Shown here: positions 1 through 11,033 of the stretch, piece by piece | Layout of the letters: each line of letters begins with the position of its first letter | Numbering within the stretch: the stretch's first letter is position 1 | Source of the DNA: Odontesthes bonariensis | Lineage: Eukaryota > Chordata > Actinopteri > Atheriniformes > Atherinopsidae | Direction of reading: 5' to 3' | Length of the DNA: 64,000 nt | Assembly (NCBI RefSeq): GCF_027942865.1 | Contig: NC_134517.1 | Span: forward strand, 16,808,009 to 16,872,008 | Program-made: the position numbers and the translations under genes | Notes under the pieces: generated by a model | Told to the model about the DNA's origin: nothing | What the model saw: only the letters and a program-made list of their open reading frames with translations | Databases searched by the model: none

Positions 1-486
1 CTAACCTGACGCGTTAGCTTAGCTGTCAAATCACCGGAAGTTTTCACCGGAAGTACTGGCGCACACACAAAAGCTCTCTCCAGACATATCTTTCTTTCAT
101 TCCGCCCAGATGAAATTTAATGCCACTCTTCGAAAATCAGAGAAATTTAAGACATTTTAAGACCTTAAAAAACGTATTTTTTATTTAAGACTTTTAGATC
201 GTGTCCCCTCATGCACTGCAGTGTTTGAGGCAATCTCCGGTCAAACGTCAAAGAGAACCCAGGGGGAGCACACCGGCGTGGATGGGGGGGCAATGCCCGC
301 GAGTGCCCCCCCGTGGCGCCGGCGCTGGCTGAGGGTCACTGGAGAATGGAGATCTCCCATCAGGACTGTAAAGGCAGATTTACAGTCGACGCGCTGCTCA
401 CGGCGGTGGCGGACCGTGACGTCAAAATGACGTTTCATGCATGGCGCTTGCCTTGAAAAGACGGCACAGCGCGTTGTTGTGCACCA
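1..486. other. Gene-free left edge
   Basis: No gene is recognised here. The stretch is AT-rich to about 200 and then becomes GC-rich (about 260-480), just ahead of the MADF ORF. Short ORFs on both strands in the GC-rich part overlap each other and match nothing I know. It could be the 5' part of the element that carries the MADF ORF, but no terminal repeat was found. Confidence 0.3.
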
Positions 487-712
487 GTGGATTTTTGTAA
501 CTTGGCTGCACCGAGAACGACAAACCGGATGGACCAATTTGAGACCAGGCTCAGTCAGGAGGTGCGTTTGTACAGGCACCTGTACGAAACTGCAGTGAAA
601 CAGCACAGGGACCACATAAACTCCCAAAACTCGTGGACAGAGATTGGCAAAACTTTGGGGAAAGAGGGAGAGTTCTGTAAGAATGTGTGGAATAAGCTAC
701 GGGACAGATACG

Positions 713-2976
713 CAGTGTTGGGAGTAACGGCGTTTAAGTATAACGGCGTTATTTTTCCAGTAACGGAGTAATCTAATTAATTATTTTCCCCATCGTTACA
801 ACGCCGTTATCGTTACTGAGAATATAAAGTGGCGCGTTACTACAATTTGGTTGTAGGCTTTCGGCTACACATCAGCTGCATGCTGCCTGGAGAGAGCAGG
901 GGTGGGGATGATGACACCGTTGAAAATGCGATGATGATTGGTAGCGCGTTCACAGGTAGCGTTCTCTAACTGGAATTACCGGCACTACTTCTCACCCGTG
1001 GAGATAAAAGGCAAAAATGTGTATGTAACATGCACGCTATGCCCAGGGAAAAAAAACTTTATCCACGTCTGCCTCAAGTAACTCAAATCTAATGAAGCAC
1101 CTCACATCAACCCATGCGAATATGAAGCACTTGTTGCGTCTGCACAGTGGCGGCTCCTGACATTTTTTTTAGGTAGTGCAATTTCCAGTCTGTGATAGCT
1201 GCATCAGAGTGTGCTGTGCGAAGCTGAACCGATTGCTCTGATGCAAACCTGTTATGCTCCCACACAGGAAATAAAATGTCCAATCGTCCAGAAACTCCTT
1301 GTCTTCCTTAAATAAACACAACGAGTCGAGGGGTTATTTGGTCTGCCAAATAACCAAAGTGACTCTGCAATTTCCCCCCGTTATGTCCATAAGTACCATA
1401 AAAGTCCGTAGGACTGAGGTATATTTGTCTAGGTAGCATAATTTATTGTAATAATTTTTAATAATGTTTTGTTATTTTTTGCATAATTTGCCAATCAGTT
1501 AATATTACACCTTAACCATTATTTATTTATTTTCCTCATATTGTTCCAGGATTCTATGAAATAAGTAAACACATAAGCTTAATGATAAGATTCAATCAAT
1601 TTTCATTCTAAAGAATGTAATTAAAATGACAGCATATAAATCCAATGTGTTTATTGAAATTTTGGAAAATATGACTTAGAAAAGCATAACCAATAGTCAA
1701 ACATGGTTAAGTGCAGCTTACTTATGTGAGATTTCTCTCTTTTTTAAATATAATACTGCACCATTGACAATGAATGTGTCATTATACATTCTGCTATTAT
1801 TGTCAACATTATATAAAATATTTAAATCATTACAAGTCAATGACTGAGCACAAAAGGTTAAGTTATTTAGCTACATCAAATACTACCTGGAAAAATAGCA
1901 GGGTTGGTGGAGCCCTGGGTTTCATCTTTGCCTCGCAAGGCTAGCTCGAAAATCCCGCAAAATTCTTCCAAACTTCCTTCTCGGCATTAGTACGACGACT
2001 AAAGGGTACTTCTTTCAGAAACACTACCGTATTGTTGCACTCGACACTCACCATCTTCTTCGTAGAATGTTTTTTTTTTTTCTTCTTTATTGAAAACCAC
2101 AATGTTACAACAACAACATAGAATGTACATTGGTCCTGCGCAACAGACATATGACGAAAGCACGTTGTGCGTCGTTTGTGCGAGCACATAAACCCTCATA
2201 GAAAATGCATTGGGAGCAGGATTTTTGAAAAAAACTGACGTACCATTCATATCAATGGGAGCTTCCTGGTGCAAATTCGACCCTCACAGAAATCGCCCCA
2301 AATGGGTGCGGCAACACCAGACGCGACCTTAATCTGATTGGACAATGACATATACAACCAGTTTGCCTACAGTAGATCAGTCCCGCCTTAGCAACTAGAT
2401 TAAAAAAAAAAAAAAACCTCCGTGTTTGGTGGTGCGTCGCACAAAATCGCCCCTATGGAGGAGCCGCCACTGCGTCTGCAGGTGCTAACCCAACCCCAAG
2501 TCCAAATGCAGCTAGCGTGAGCCCCAGCGAAGGAGACGGAGCCACTCGAAAACAAACAACACTTGATTTTTCGGGTCAGAATTTATTTATTAATTTATTT
2601 CTATGCATCATATGGCAGGCTGCAATCTATTGAGTTCAAATAAATACCAAATGTTCTAAATTACTGTATTCAGTGTTTTTATATCTTCTATAAGGGAGTA
2701 TAGGGAAATATTCACTGAGTCTGGTCCATTTTTTATATATATTTTTTCCTTTAGCACAAGTTTCTTGTGTTTACCTTGAATGAATTCAATCAGTTAATAT
2801 AAACATATTTGATGTTAAAGATGTTATAGAACACAAAAAATAACGCCACAGTTACTTTGCTGAGTAACTAATTACTTTTACAATGTGGTAACTGACTTAC
2901 TAACTCAATTACTTTTTGGGAGCAGTAACTAGTAACTATAACTAATTACTTTTTGAAAGTAACTTGACCAACACTG
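713..2976 (+). mobile_element. hAT transposon with BED-finger remnant
   Basis: Both ends carry CAGTGTTGG in inverted orientation and continue with AGTAAC-type sequence. The 8-bp target duplication cagatacg (705-712 and 2977-2984) is perfect, which is the hAT hallmark. Inside, from about 971, a BED zinc finger can be read (W at the start, then KGKNVYVTCTLCPGKK, followed by K-H and T-H pairs), with a frameshift after the second cysteine. The transposase body is missing or decayed. A second hAT (1145-2472) interrupts the stretch just after the BED finger. The subterminal part at 727-810 has repeated AACGGCGTT/AACGCCGTT units on both strands. Confidence 0.85.
1145..2472. mobile_element. Second hAT element nested in the first
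   Basis: The ends are CAGTGGCGGCTCCT and its inverse AGGAGCCGCCACTG. They are flanked by a perfect 8-bp duplication, cgtctgca, at 1137-1144 and 2473-2480. No transposase domain was recognised in the 1.3 kb inside; the minus-strand ORFs at 1941-2274 match nothing I know. It is probably a non-autonomous element. A poly-A run of 14 lies at about 2403-2416. It is younger than the host hAT because it interrupts it. Confidence 0.85.
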
Positions 2977-3139
2977 CAGATACGTGAAGGCAAAGAAGAG
3001 GGTAGAGACTCGAAGTGGTGATGCCGGGGGCTTCAGACCTTCACCTCTTTTAACTGAATTCGCTCTGTGCAATACTCTACTTCCGTTCTACTTCCGCTCT
3101 CTCGAGTGTGTGAATCACTCCTTCCGGTGCTATCGCTAA

Positions 3140-3483
3140 CTAGCTAGCAGTAGCCAGACACGTATAGCTAGATAGATATCTCTATCTCTCTCTGATATTT
3201 ATAGTAGTAACTATGTACTGTGTGTAGATAACATTTAGGACAGTTGTCCTGAAGATACTTTAGATTTGTAGAATTATCAATTGTTTTCTATTTTTTTTTA
3301 GTTGAGGTGTATATGACCTACACAAAAACGCAGCACCCTGAAAAGTACAAACTTTTCAGAACTAGAAGTAACGATTCAATCAGGTTTACACAGCTATACA
3401 AGGACAGTCTTGTTTGGTTGTGGTGGTGTTCATCTTTACAAATCTATACAAAACCTGAAGTGATAATGGTCACTAATGAAGGC
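3140..3483. other. Spacer between convergent transposon ORFs
   Basis: This lies between the end of the MADF frame and the transposase fragment on the other strand. It contains a short GATA/TCTA simple repeat at about 3168-3200. A 63-codon plus-strand ORF (3307-3498) is not recognised. Confidence 0.3.
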
Positions 3484-3945
3484 CTACAACTGACCTGAGA
3501 CCATACCTTTTGTACTGATTGAAATGAGAGCCCGAGTGTAAAAATCTATGTGGATTGTTGATATTGGATTATTGAATAAGCGTTGTTCAATATTCAATAT
3601 TGTCCAGAATGCCATGAAACTCCTGTAGGACGCAAACCTGGTATAAAACCGCACGTCATCATCTGATGCAGACAGACGCTCGATGCCAAAATGCTGACGA
3701 AGTTTTAGGACTTTTAATTGCTGCTGTAACTCCCTAACCTGACGACGTAGAGCTTCGTTCTCGTCAGCTAAATTACTCGCCCTCACTCCTGTTTGAGGGA
3801 CTACACAGTAGCCGTGATCTGGAGCCATTTCGGTCTCCATCTCCGAGTTCGAGTCTGACTCTGGGGCAGGACTCTTGGCCCGCGGACGTCGTTCCCAGAC
3901 ACTTGGTCTGGGCGCAGGTAGTTCGTACCCATTCCAAGAAAAGTA
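3484..3945 (-). pseudogene. N-terminal fragment of a Harbinger/IS4EU-type transposase
   Basis: Read on the minus strand, the frame has an acidic Ser/Asp-rich lead, an ATG at 3840, then a coiled-coil-like run (ENEALRRQVRELQQQLKVLK). It continues with SASDDDVRFYTRFASYRSFMAFW. I know this block from teleost proteins that lie ahead of a DDE_Tnp_4 nuclease and are often joined to a THAP domain. The frame stays open from 3945 but the match ends near 3590, and neither helix-turn-helix nor DDE residues follow. It is therefore a truncated copy. The family name is from memory of related proteins. Confidence 0.55.
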
Positions 3946-3954
3946 AACCGTTTG

Positions 3955-4332
3955 TATTTGCTTAGTTTTTATTTGTCTATTTTTTCATAGTTAGTCTCAA
4001 GTTTTTCTTTGTTAGTTTAACTTTGGGTCAAATAGTCTTGTCTCAGTTCTGCTTTGATTCTTGTTTCCCTTTTTCTCCCAGAGTTTTCCTCAGTTCCCTC
4101 CTGTCTGGTCATTAGCTTCACTCACCTGTATTCAGTATGTCTCAGTTCCTCTACCTCTCCAATCACTTTCCCCTCAGTATTTATCTCCTGGTTTTTCACA
4201 GCCTTTATCAGGTTCTCGCCGTTACTGCATCTTTTTCTGTTTCATGCAACTGGACTTAGTTCAGGTCAGTTTGTCTCCTCAACTTTGTCTGCAATTTTGT
4301 CTTTGTTTTATCAAGTTTAGTTTTTATGTCTT
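3955..4332 (+). repeat. T-rich LTR-like sequence, left part
   Basis: This strongly T-rich strand has the feel of a teleost LTR (repeated gttagttt, tcactcacctg, tatttatctcctgg). The same kind of sequence appears to continue beyond the inner solo LTR at 4797-4897 and to end near ctgtaaca. If so, an older LTR was split by a younger one. The left boundary could not be fixed, so this is an inference. Confidence 0.35.
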
Positions 4333-4337
4333 CCGGA

Positions 4338-4791
4338 TGTCACGCCCATGGACTCATGTTTTTAGTTTCATGTTTTAGGTCACGTTTTTGAGTTTTAAAC
4401 CATGTTTAGTTTTCGGTTCATGTCTTAGTTTTCCCTGCACCCTGTTAATTAGTTCACTCACTGCACCTGTTTATTCCCCTCCAGCTGCACCTTGTCCCCA
4501 ATCACGCTCACTCCCTATTTAAGTTCTCAGTCCTTTGTGTTCAGTGTGAGATTCTTACCCATGATACCTGACCTGCCTGCCTGCCTTGTTTCCCCATGTT
4601 CCACGTTTTTGCAAGTTAAGTATTTATCCATGCCATGTTTCGTTCCTTTTTTTTGTCAGTTAGGTTTTTTGAATCCGGCTTAGCCGCGCCTTTTGTTGTT
4701 ACTTTGTATTTTTGAAAATAAACCCAGTTTTTGCTTTGAAGTCCGCATCCGTGTTCTACATTCCCTTCACCCCCAATCCCTCAACCTGACA
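4338..4791 (+). mobile_element. Solo LTR with 5-bp target duplication
   Basis: The 454-bp unit starts TGTCA and ends TGACA. It is flanked by ccgga on both sides (4333-4337 and 4792-4796), a perfect 5-bp duplication. It carries a TATA-like box at 4516-4523 and AATAAA at 4717-4722, in the order expected of an LTR promoter and polyadenylation signal. No internal retroelement sequence adjoins it, so it is a solo LTR left by recombination. The 5-bp duplication fits Ty3/gypsy or BEL and some endogenous retroviruses; which one cannot be told. Confidence 0.8.
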
Positions 4792-4896
4792 CCGGACTTG
4801 TTTTAGTTTGTAATAAGTCAAGTCCTCTTCAACCTCCTATCAGCTTCAGTGTCTGCATTCGGGACCTCATCACCTTTCTCCACAAACTGTAACAGT

Positions 4897-5250
4897 AGAG
4901 ACAGATGTATCATACAGTGAGAAGTAATTTGCCTTTAGATCCAGCAGAGAACAGCTTATTATCCACTTGACCTAATGCTTGCCATGTTAACCCCTCAGTA
5001 AAAGATTTTTGCATTGAAAATGAAAGCAACTAATGCACAAAAACAACCTAAAAAGAAATTCCAAACACCAGTCTGAAAGCAGTAGTTCAATGTGTTGTGG
5101 GACATTTGAAAATATTCAAAGAATTGCATGTTTTTAAACTAAAAATTACATTCCTAATAACTTCAAGGCTTTGTCCTCTTGCTCCCCATACAGCTGCATC
5201 ACAAATGGTTCACCTCTTGCTCAGGTAGCTCCTTATTAGCTCAAAAACCT
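4897..5250. other. Unassigned sequence
   Basis: AT-rich sequence in which I see no gene or known repeat. Confidence 0.3.
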
Positions 5251-5518
5251 CCTTATGAAACCAATTTTATAAACTACAATTGGCACAGTTTTCTGTGGTG
5301 TTGACGCGCCTAGTATATTCAAAGTGCACTTTGGTTGTCTAGATTTTTTATTACAAATGGTTTCTCTTGTGCTGTGAGAAAGTTGCAAGAAGCTAAGCAA
5401 AAAACAAAATGCCACAGATCAGGTTCTCCAAATTATCTGAAGTAGGAGCTAAAACAAATCCTTATTAAACCAATTTTATAAACTACAATTGGCGCAGTTC
5501 TCTGTGGAGTGGACGTGC
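5251..5518. repeat. Two direct copies of a ~55-bp unit
   Basis: The block that begins ccttatgaaaccaatttta (5251-5309) returns nearly unchanged at 5460-5518, about 209 bp downstream. Both copies run on through ctacaattgg and ctgtgg. The spacing sequence contains a pair of ttacaaatggttt/tcacaaatggttc matches with upstream DNA, so the 209-bp period may once have been longer. No open frame covers it. Confidence 0.6.
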
Positions 5519-7138
5519 AAAAAAATTATGCTTCAACCAAGAGTAATAGGAACCACAAACGTTTTTGCAGTCTGAACGCACGTAGGGAAACAATGGAGTG
5601 TGGCACAAGCACAGTTGACTCTTCAGTCACTTCTTGCACTGCATGTTCATTTCTCTACATGTGAAAAATAAAAACATTGTGATGTGAAAGGAGACTGACA
5701 AAGAACAGATTTTTATTTTATTTTTAAAGCACAGCATTAGCAGCTCCCTAGGCCAAGCATTAACTGTAAAATAACAGCCAAGTTGTATTCAATTCAAAAA
5801 AGCAAAAGATTGAGGTCAGCGTCAGGAGCCACAGTGACATCCATCTGGGGCATGATGCCCTGAAAAGTGCAGCCTCAGGCTGCTCCCCACCCAAGCATGG
5901 GAGTCTTGAGATGTACCAGATCTCTTGGCAACCAGCTGCCAACAAAAAGGACCTGTGCGTAACTGCTTTGCTTGTTGTTTGGCTGTTAACTGAGTTTTGG
6001 ACATGGGACTCAATAAACCATGCAGTTAAGTCTTATCTGTTGGCTCATTAACTATAAGGTCTAGAGTGAAAACCTTTTAGTTTGCCAAAAACGGGAGATG
6101 GTTTGTGTATTTACCAGGAAGTGCTACACAGATGTTCCTAAAACGAGGACAGAGGCAGAGTCTAAAATAAAAAAAAGTTCATCTCCATGTAATTTTCCAA
6201 GTAAAAAGGCAGAGTGCTGGCACAAGAATTTTATTGGCATTTTGCAATGTGATCAAAATGCTTTAAAGGTTGATATAACTTAGATCAGGGGACATTTAGA
6301 TTTAAAAATGTCAACTTCCGTGTATTTCTAGCACAAACGTTAAAGACTCAATGTTTGCAGATTCAGACACACGCACACAACATACGTGTTCCGTGGTTCA
6401 AACACTCTTGGCATATCACACAGCCCAGTATCACTAGACAAAATGTTGACAGGTACAATATTCCACATGTTTAAAACATATCAGTGTAATATTATGTGGT
6501 TATGAATTGTGAGATGGCAACATATCTCTAGCCTGCTGATTTCTGTGGGGCAGCGTCTGTGTGACGTGATGATGAGGATGATATAAATTATGTAAGCCGT
6601 AGCAATGTTTATCTCCAACCATGTATTCTGCAACATCTACACCTAATCATGTTTCTTCATATGATCAAGTGGAACAACTGATTAGCTAATGTGAATTTAA
6701 TGTTGTGTAGATGGGTCCCAGCTTGGTTGTGGGGCATGAAAAGATGAGCAGGGCTGCCTTCTTATGTGCTGGTGGGTTTAAGTATTACAGATTAATTATA
6801 AGAAGTCCCAGTGTTACAAATATAATGACAATGTTTTGATTTTTGTATGTACAGCTTGTGAAACCGTTTATGGGTTCTCTTTGTTATTGGACTTCATGAC
6901 AGTTAGTTGGTTTTGTCTTAAAGTGGACAAAGTAAGTTGAGAAGTATTGCTGGCTGACCGGTCCTCTCGCATTATGTTGGATGGGTATTCTTGTTCCGAC
7001 AGTAGCTGTTTAAAGAGTATATCATTCTTTTCCAACCAACATGACCCCTATACAGGCATTTTTTAATGAATAATTATTGTTTGTACAATAAATATTTGTA
7101 TTTTAACTTTGAACTATTATTCGTGAGTTTTTTTGCCC
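5519..7138. other. Gene-free AT-rich stretch
   Basis: Short ORFs on both strands (for example 5760-6013 minus and 6098-6283 plus) are not recognised. No repeat ends were found. Confidence 0.3.
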
Positions 7139-7828
7139 TTGAAGGAATAGTTCGCCTCTTTTGACATGAAGCTGTATGACATCCCATATTAGCAATATCA
7201 TTTATGAACATTGACTTACCCCCCGCAGCGTCCTGTGAGCCGAGTTCCAGCCTCGTTTTGGCGTTGACGAAGGCAGTCCGGCTAGTTTGCTAGGGTCCCG
7301 AAAATAAAGTGTCTTGCTTCTCAAAACAATATGCGTTCAAAGGAGTAATACATTTGCATCACAAAATCGTCCCTCCAGAAAAAGACTTCACAATCGCTTG
7401 GCGCTATTTCTCTCTCCCTTCGTATCACTACGGGCTGTGTAAACTGTGCAGACCGAAGTGCAGACCGAGCAGTCCCCTGCTTCCGAGCAGTAAACACTGT
7501 AACAGGTGCGGCTATCGCTAGGTAGCTGTACGCATTGATATGAAGGGAGGCAAAAATAGCGCCAAGCGATCGTGAGGTCTGACTTTTTCTGGAGGGACGA
7601 TTTTGTGATGCAAATGTATTACTCTTTTGAACGCATATTGTTTTGAGAAGCAAGACGCTTTATTTTCGGGACCCTAGCAAACTAGCCGGACTACCATCGT
7701 CAACGCCAAAACGAGGCTGGAACTCGGCTCACAGGACGCAGCGGGGGGTAAGTCAATGTTCATAAATGATATCGCTAATATGGGATGTCATACAGCTTCA
7801 TGTCAAAAGAGGTGAACTATCCCTTTAA
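7139..7828. mobile_element. Foldback element with ~290-bp inverted arms, TTAA-flanked
   Basis: The left arm (7143 to about 7428) and right arm (about 7539-7824) are inverted copies with only about a dozen differences by eye. They are bounded by TTGA on the left (a decayed TTAA) and TTAA on the right. The outermost sequence is AAGGGATAGTTCACCTC on the right arm and aggaatagttcgcctc on the left. The ~110-bp loop matches part of the THAP element at 41.2 kb in inverse orientation. TTAA duplication points to Kolobok- or piggyBac-type transposition. There is no coding capacity. A transcript through it would fold into a very long hairpin. Confidence 0.8.
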
Positions 7829-9170
7829 GTACTGTTGAACCTAATGCATTGTGACCTTAAAGGATCGCAGTAATTCTAGTAAGTCTTAAAGACTTATGAG
7901 TCAGAGGAAGTCAAAGTGAAATGCGTGAAACATAAGTGGCAGCTTTAGTGGCAGCATTGTTGTGGTTATATGCAGTTTGAGAAATGCAATCATTCGACAC
8001 ATCTGGGATGGAAACTTGATCTGGAAAAACAGGTAGCAGGAAGCATGGTACAGAAAAGCAGAGCTTGCAGTCCTAGACCACACAAAGTAATGACAAATAC
8101 ATGCACCTCGCGCACGAGCTTGCTACACATGCATGTACATTTATGTTTTTGGGACGTACTGCTGTGTGGCATGTTTGATGTACAGCGAATATATACTAAA
8201 CTGAATGAGATCCTGTGCTCTTATCTATTTTCATGTTTGCCTTTACGTTTTAAAGTGTGCCTTTCCATGTAAAGTGCATTAAGTTTACGTGCAATGAAAT
8301 TAACTACTAAAACTGTCTTTGCCACTCCCAGCATTGTGGATAAATACAAAAACATAATTTTGCAAACAAAAGAAAAAGAACCCCCAGAGGAGGAGTATGA
8401 TATGATACAGCTCTCAATCTCACTTGCTGTACTTATATTTAAGAATATATAATTACGATTACATGCATTTGTGGCCAAAACAACAGTGTTCAATGTTATG
8501 CAACACATGGAAAATATATCATTCACATAGCAAGATTGGGCATGAGCATTATTTCATAGAAAGAGATATAGAAACTTTGAATGAAGACATAATGAAGTAT
8601 TGGAGAGTAATGGGAATAGTCTATGTTTCTGTGGTGACTTTTTTTAGACTTTGTGAAAATGCAATATTGTGTGCTGTGGACCAAAATGGTGTTGTGTTGT
8701 TCATGGCATATATGATCCACAATAACGAAATTATCAGAATATCTCCAGATAATTCTGAAATAATTTTCCTATCAGTCAAATCATATTTTGAGTTTTTTGT
8801 CTATTTGGCAAATGATATCCACTCTGAATATGATTGTAGGGAGGTGGAGAAGGAGACTTTAGCCCCATTTTTCAGAAACGTACAAACAGGGAAAAATATA
8901 ATCAACTGACATATCAATGATCCAGATCCCCCAATATCTGCCATGGATAAAATATCCCCTAAAACAATATCACTTCTAGTATATTGTTAACTCAATATCA
9001 ATATTTCATGTTCTAATATCAACAGTAACAGCCCTGATTTACAATTATTACTGAATATATGTCCATTGATTGAACGGAGGAAGAAGCATTCCTGATATAT
9101 TAGAATCTTTTAAATCAATATAACACCGTGACCAGTCTTATCAATGTCAAATAATCACTCTCCCTCTCTC
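7829..9170. other. Gene-free stretch with one unassigned 161-codon ORF
   Basis: The plus-strand ORF 8424-8909 is the longest in this part, but it is AT-rich, has no domain I recognise and shows no splice context. I treat it as chance. The remainder shows no repeat ends. Confidence 0.3.
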
Positions 9171-10890
9171 TGCCTTAACTCCATCAGCTCTAAATAAAAT
9201 TTCAGCTTCTGGATCTTTCCCAACACATTCATAGCAATTTCTGGAGATTTCAACCAAATCTTCCTTTCAGCTTTCAACAGTTTGTCAATTGCTCTACCTA
9301 AGATTTATTAGGTAGCATGCAGCTCCTCTGCCCTTCCTCCAATGGGAAAATCGGACCATAATCTGGTTCTCCTGACCTCCAACTGTATAACCATTGTTAA
9401 GCAGCAACCTGTCATTGTACGAACTTTGAAAAAAAATTCAGGAGGCTGCAGATGAACTACAGGGATGCTTTGAATCCACAGACTGGAATGCACTCTCTGA
9501 ACCATATGGAGATGATATGTGTGACAGATCACATCAGCTTTTGTGAGGATAGTATTATTCCCACAAGGATTGTATAGGTGCTTCCCCAGTAACAACCCGT
9601 GGATCACCAGTGACCTGAACAGGCTGCAGAACATAAAAAAGAAATCATTAAGGGAGAGAGACGGGAGTTATTGAGGACCGCAAGAAAACATTTGAAAAAG
9701 AAGACAAGAGAGTGCAAGGAGGTGTATAGAAAAAAGCAGAAAAGAAAGCTCAAGCAAAATAACATAAGAGTAGTGTGGTTAGGGATGAAATAGATCAGTG
9801 GCTTCAAGGTGAAAGGGGATCAGACTGATGGAAGCCTGGACAGAGCCATTGAGCTGAACATGTATTTCAATGGGTTCAGCTCAGATCAGCGCTCAGCATG
9901 CTTCTCACCTGCCTCCAGCTACACAGAACACACAACCATCACACCTCCATCATGTCTTATGGATCTTACCACAGCCTCACTAACATCTCCCTCCACATCA
10001 GGACTCACTGAAACCTCCTCGCCCTTCCCCTCCTGCCTCTTTGTCAGCAGTCAGGTGAAGAAGCTGGAAAGACTGAATCAGAACAAGGCTGCAGGTCCGG
10101 ATAGTGTCAGCCTCATGGTCCTGAGGACCTTTGCAGAACAGATATGTGGGATTCTACAGCCCCTTCTACAGTCATGGAGAGACTGGTATTGGCTCACCTT
10201 AATAAGTATATGAAAACCATTCAGGACCCACTACAGTTTGCTTATCGTCATGGAGTTGGTGTTGGAGATGCCATTATCTACCTGCTTCAGCGTGTACACT
10301 CTCCACTGAACAAAGCAGGCAGCACGGTGAGGATTATGTTCTTTGATATCTCCAGGGCTTTTAATACAGTACAGCCTGTACTGTTGTGTAAGAAGCTCCA
10401 GAAAATACAGGTTAATGTCCCCACAATCACCTGGATTATTGACTACTTGACAAACGGAGCACAATTTTTGAGACTGATTGGGCTGTGTGTCTGAGAAGGT
10501 GGTCAGCTCCACAGGGGACAGTACTCTCACTGTAACTCTTCACTTTGCACCTCAGACCTCCAGTACGACATCTACATCTACAGAAATATTCTGCAGTTGC
10601 TGGGTGTATTAGTGATGGACAAGAGGCTGAGTACAGGGAACTGGTCAATCACTTTGTGACATGCTGTGAGAACAGTCACCTCATCTTAAACACAAACAAT
10701 ATGATAGAGATGATTGCGGATTGTAGGAGGACCAGAAGTAAGCCAAATACTGTCTCCATCCAAGGTGAAGAGGTGGAAGTGGTTGAGGAATACAAAGACC
10801 CAAAGGTTCACCAGGAAATGCAAATACAAGAAGGGACATAACACACTTTACTTCTTCAGAAAGCTAAGTCCTTCATTGTGTTTTCGGGCT
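9171..10890 (+). mobile_element. Decayed L2-type LINE (endonuclease and RT remnants)
   Basis: A broken open frame follows the order of a teleost L2 pol. Around 9243 there is SGDF-like endonuclease sequence. At about 10070-10100 lies LNQNKAAGPDSVS, the start of the RT domain. At 10170-10480 come DPLQFAYRHGVGVGDAI and FFDISRAFNTVQP (RT palm motif A). Then follow ISDGQEAEYRELV, SIQGEEVEVVEEYK and YFFRKLSP. Near 10575 the frame reads LQKYSAVAGCI where L2 has the catalytic Y-x-D-D, so the two aspartates are deleted. Several frameshifts and stops are present. The copy is dead. Confidence 0.8.
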
Positions 10891-10921
10891 CTTGAGCGTA
10901 GCCCTGGCTTGACCCTGCCCC

Positions 10922-11033
10922 TAAAGGCCTCAGTATGCTTCTCCGTCGCTATCCGTCAGCTTTTAAACCTTTCAAAGTTCTCCATCGGGATGTCGGATAC
11001 GCAAGGCAATTCACCTCCCGATCAGTAGGCGTC
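10922..11033 (+). mobile_element. Partial copy of the AGGCCTCAG MITE
   Basis: The sequence from aaggcctcagtatgcttctc to gatcagtaggcgtc repeats the first ~130 bp of the fuller copy at 11601-12075, with an internal deletion. It adjoins the 3' end of the L2 copy. Both copies translate to the same tail (DTQGNSPPDQ) in their overlapping chance ORFs, which shows the duplication. Confidence 0.65.

Larger units (their letters stand above)
487..3139 (+). pseudogene. MADF-domain protein ORF, split by a hAT insertion
   Basis: The reading frame from 487 (or the second ATG at 529, MDQFETRL) encodes a MADF/Myb-SANT-like DNA-binding domain: an acidic helix, then WTEIGKTLG and VWNKLRDRY. MADF proteins of this type are usual partners of Harbinger-type transposases, and free-standing MADF transcription factors also exist. 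The frame stops making sense at 712, where a 2.26-kb hAT element begins. Beyond the element, from 2985, the same frame resumes with VKAKKRVETRSGDAGG, the expected end of a MADF domain, and runs to a stop at 3139. The 8 bases at 705-712 are repeated at 2977-2984, so the split is a simple insertion. The coding match is seen directly. Origin in a Harbinger-like element is inferred from the transposase fragment that lies convergently at 3484-3945. Confidence 0.7.

Noticed and set aside
8424..8909. 161-codon ORF as a gene
   Set aside because: AT-rich, no recognisable domain, no splice context and no support from neighbours.
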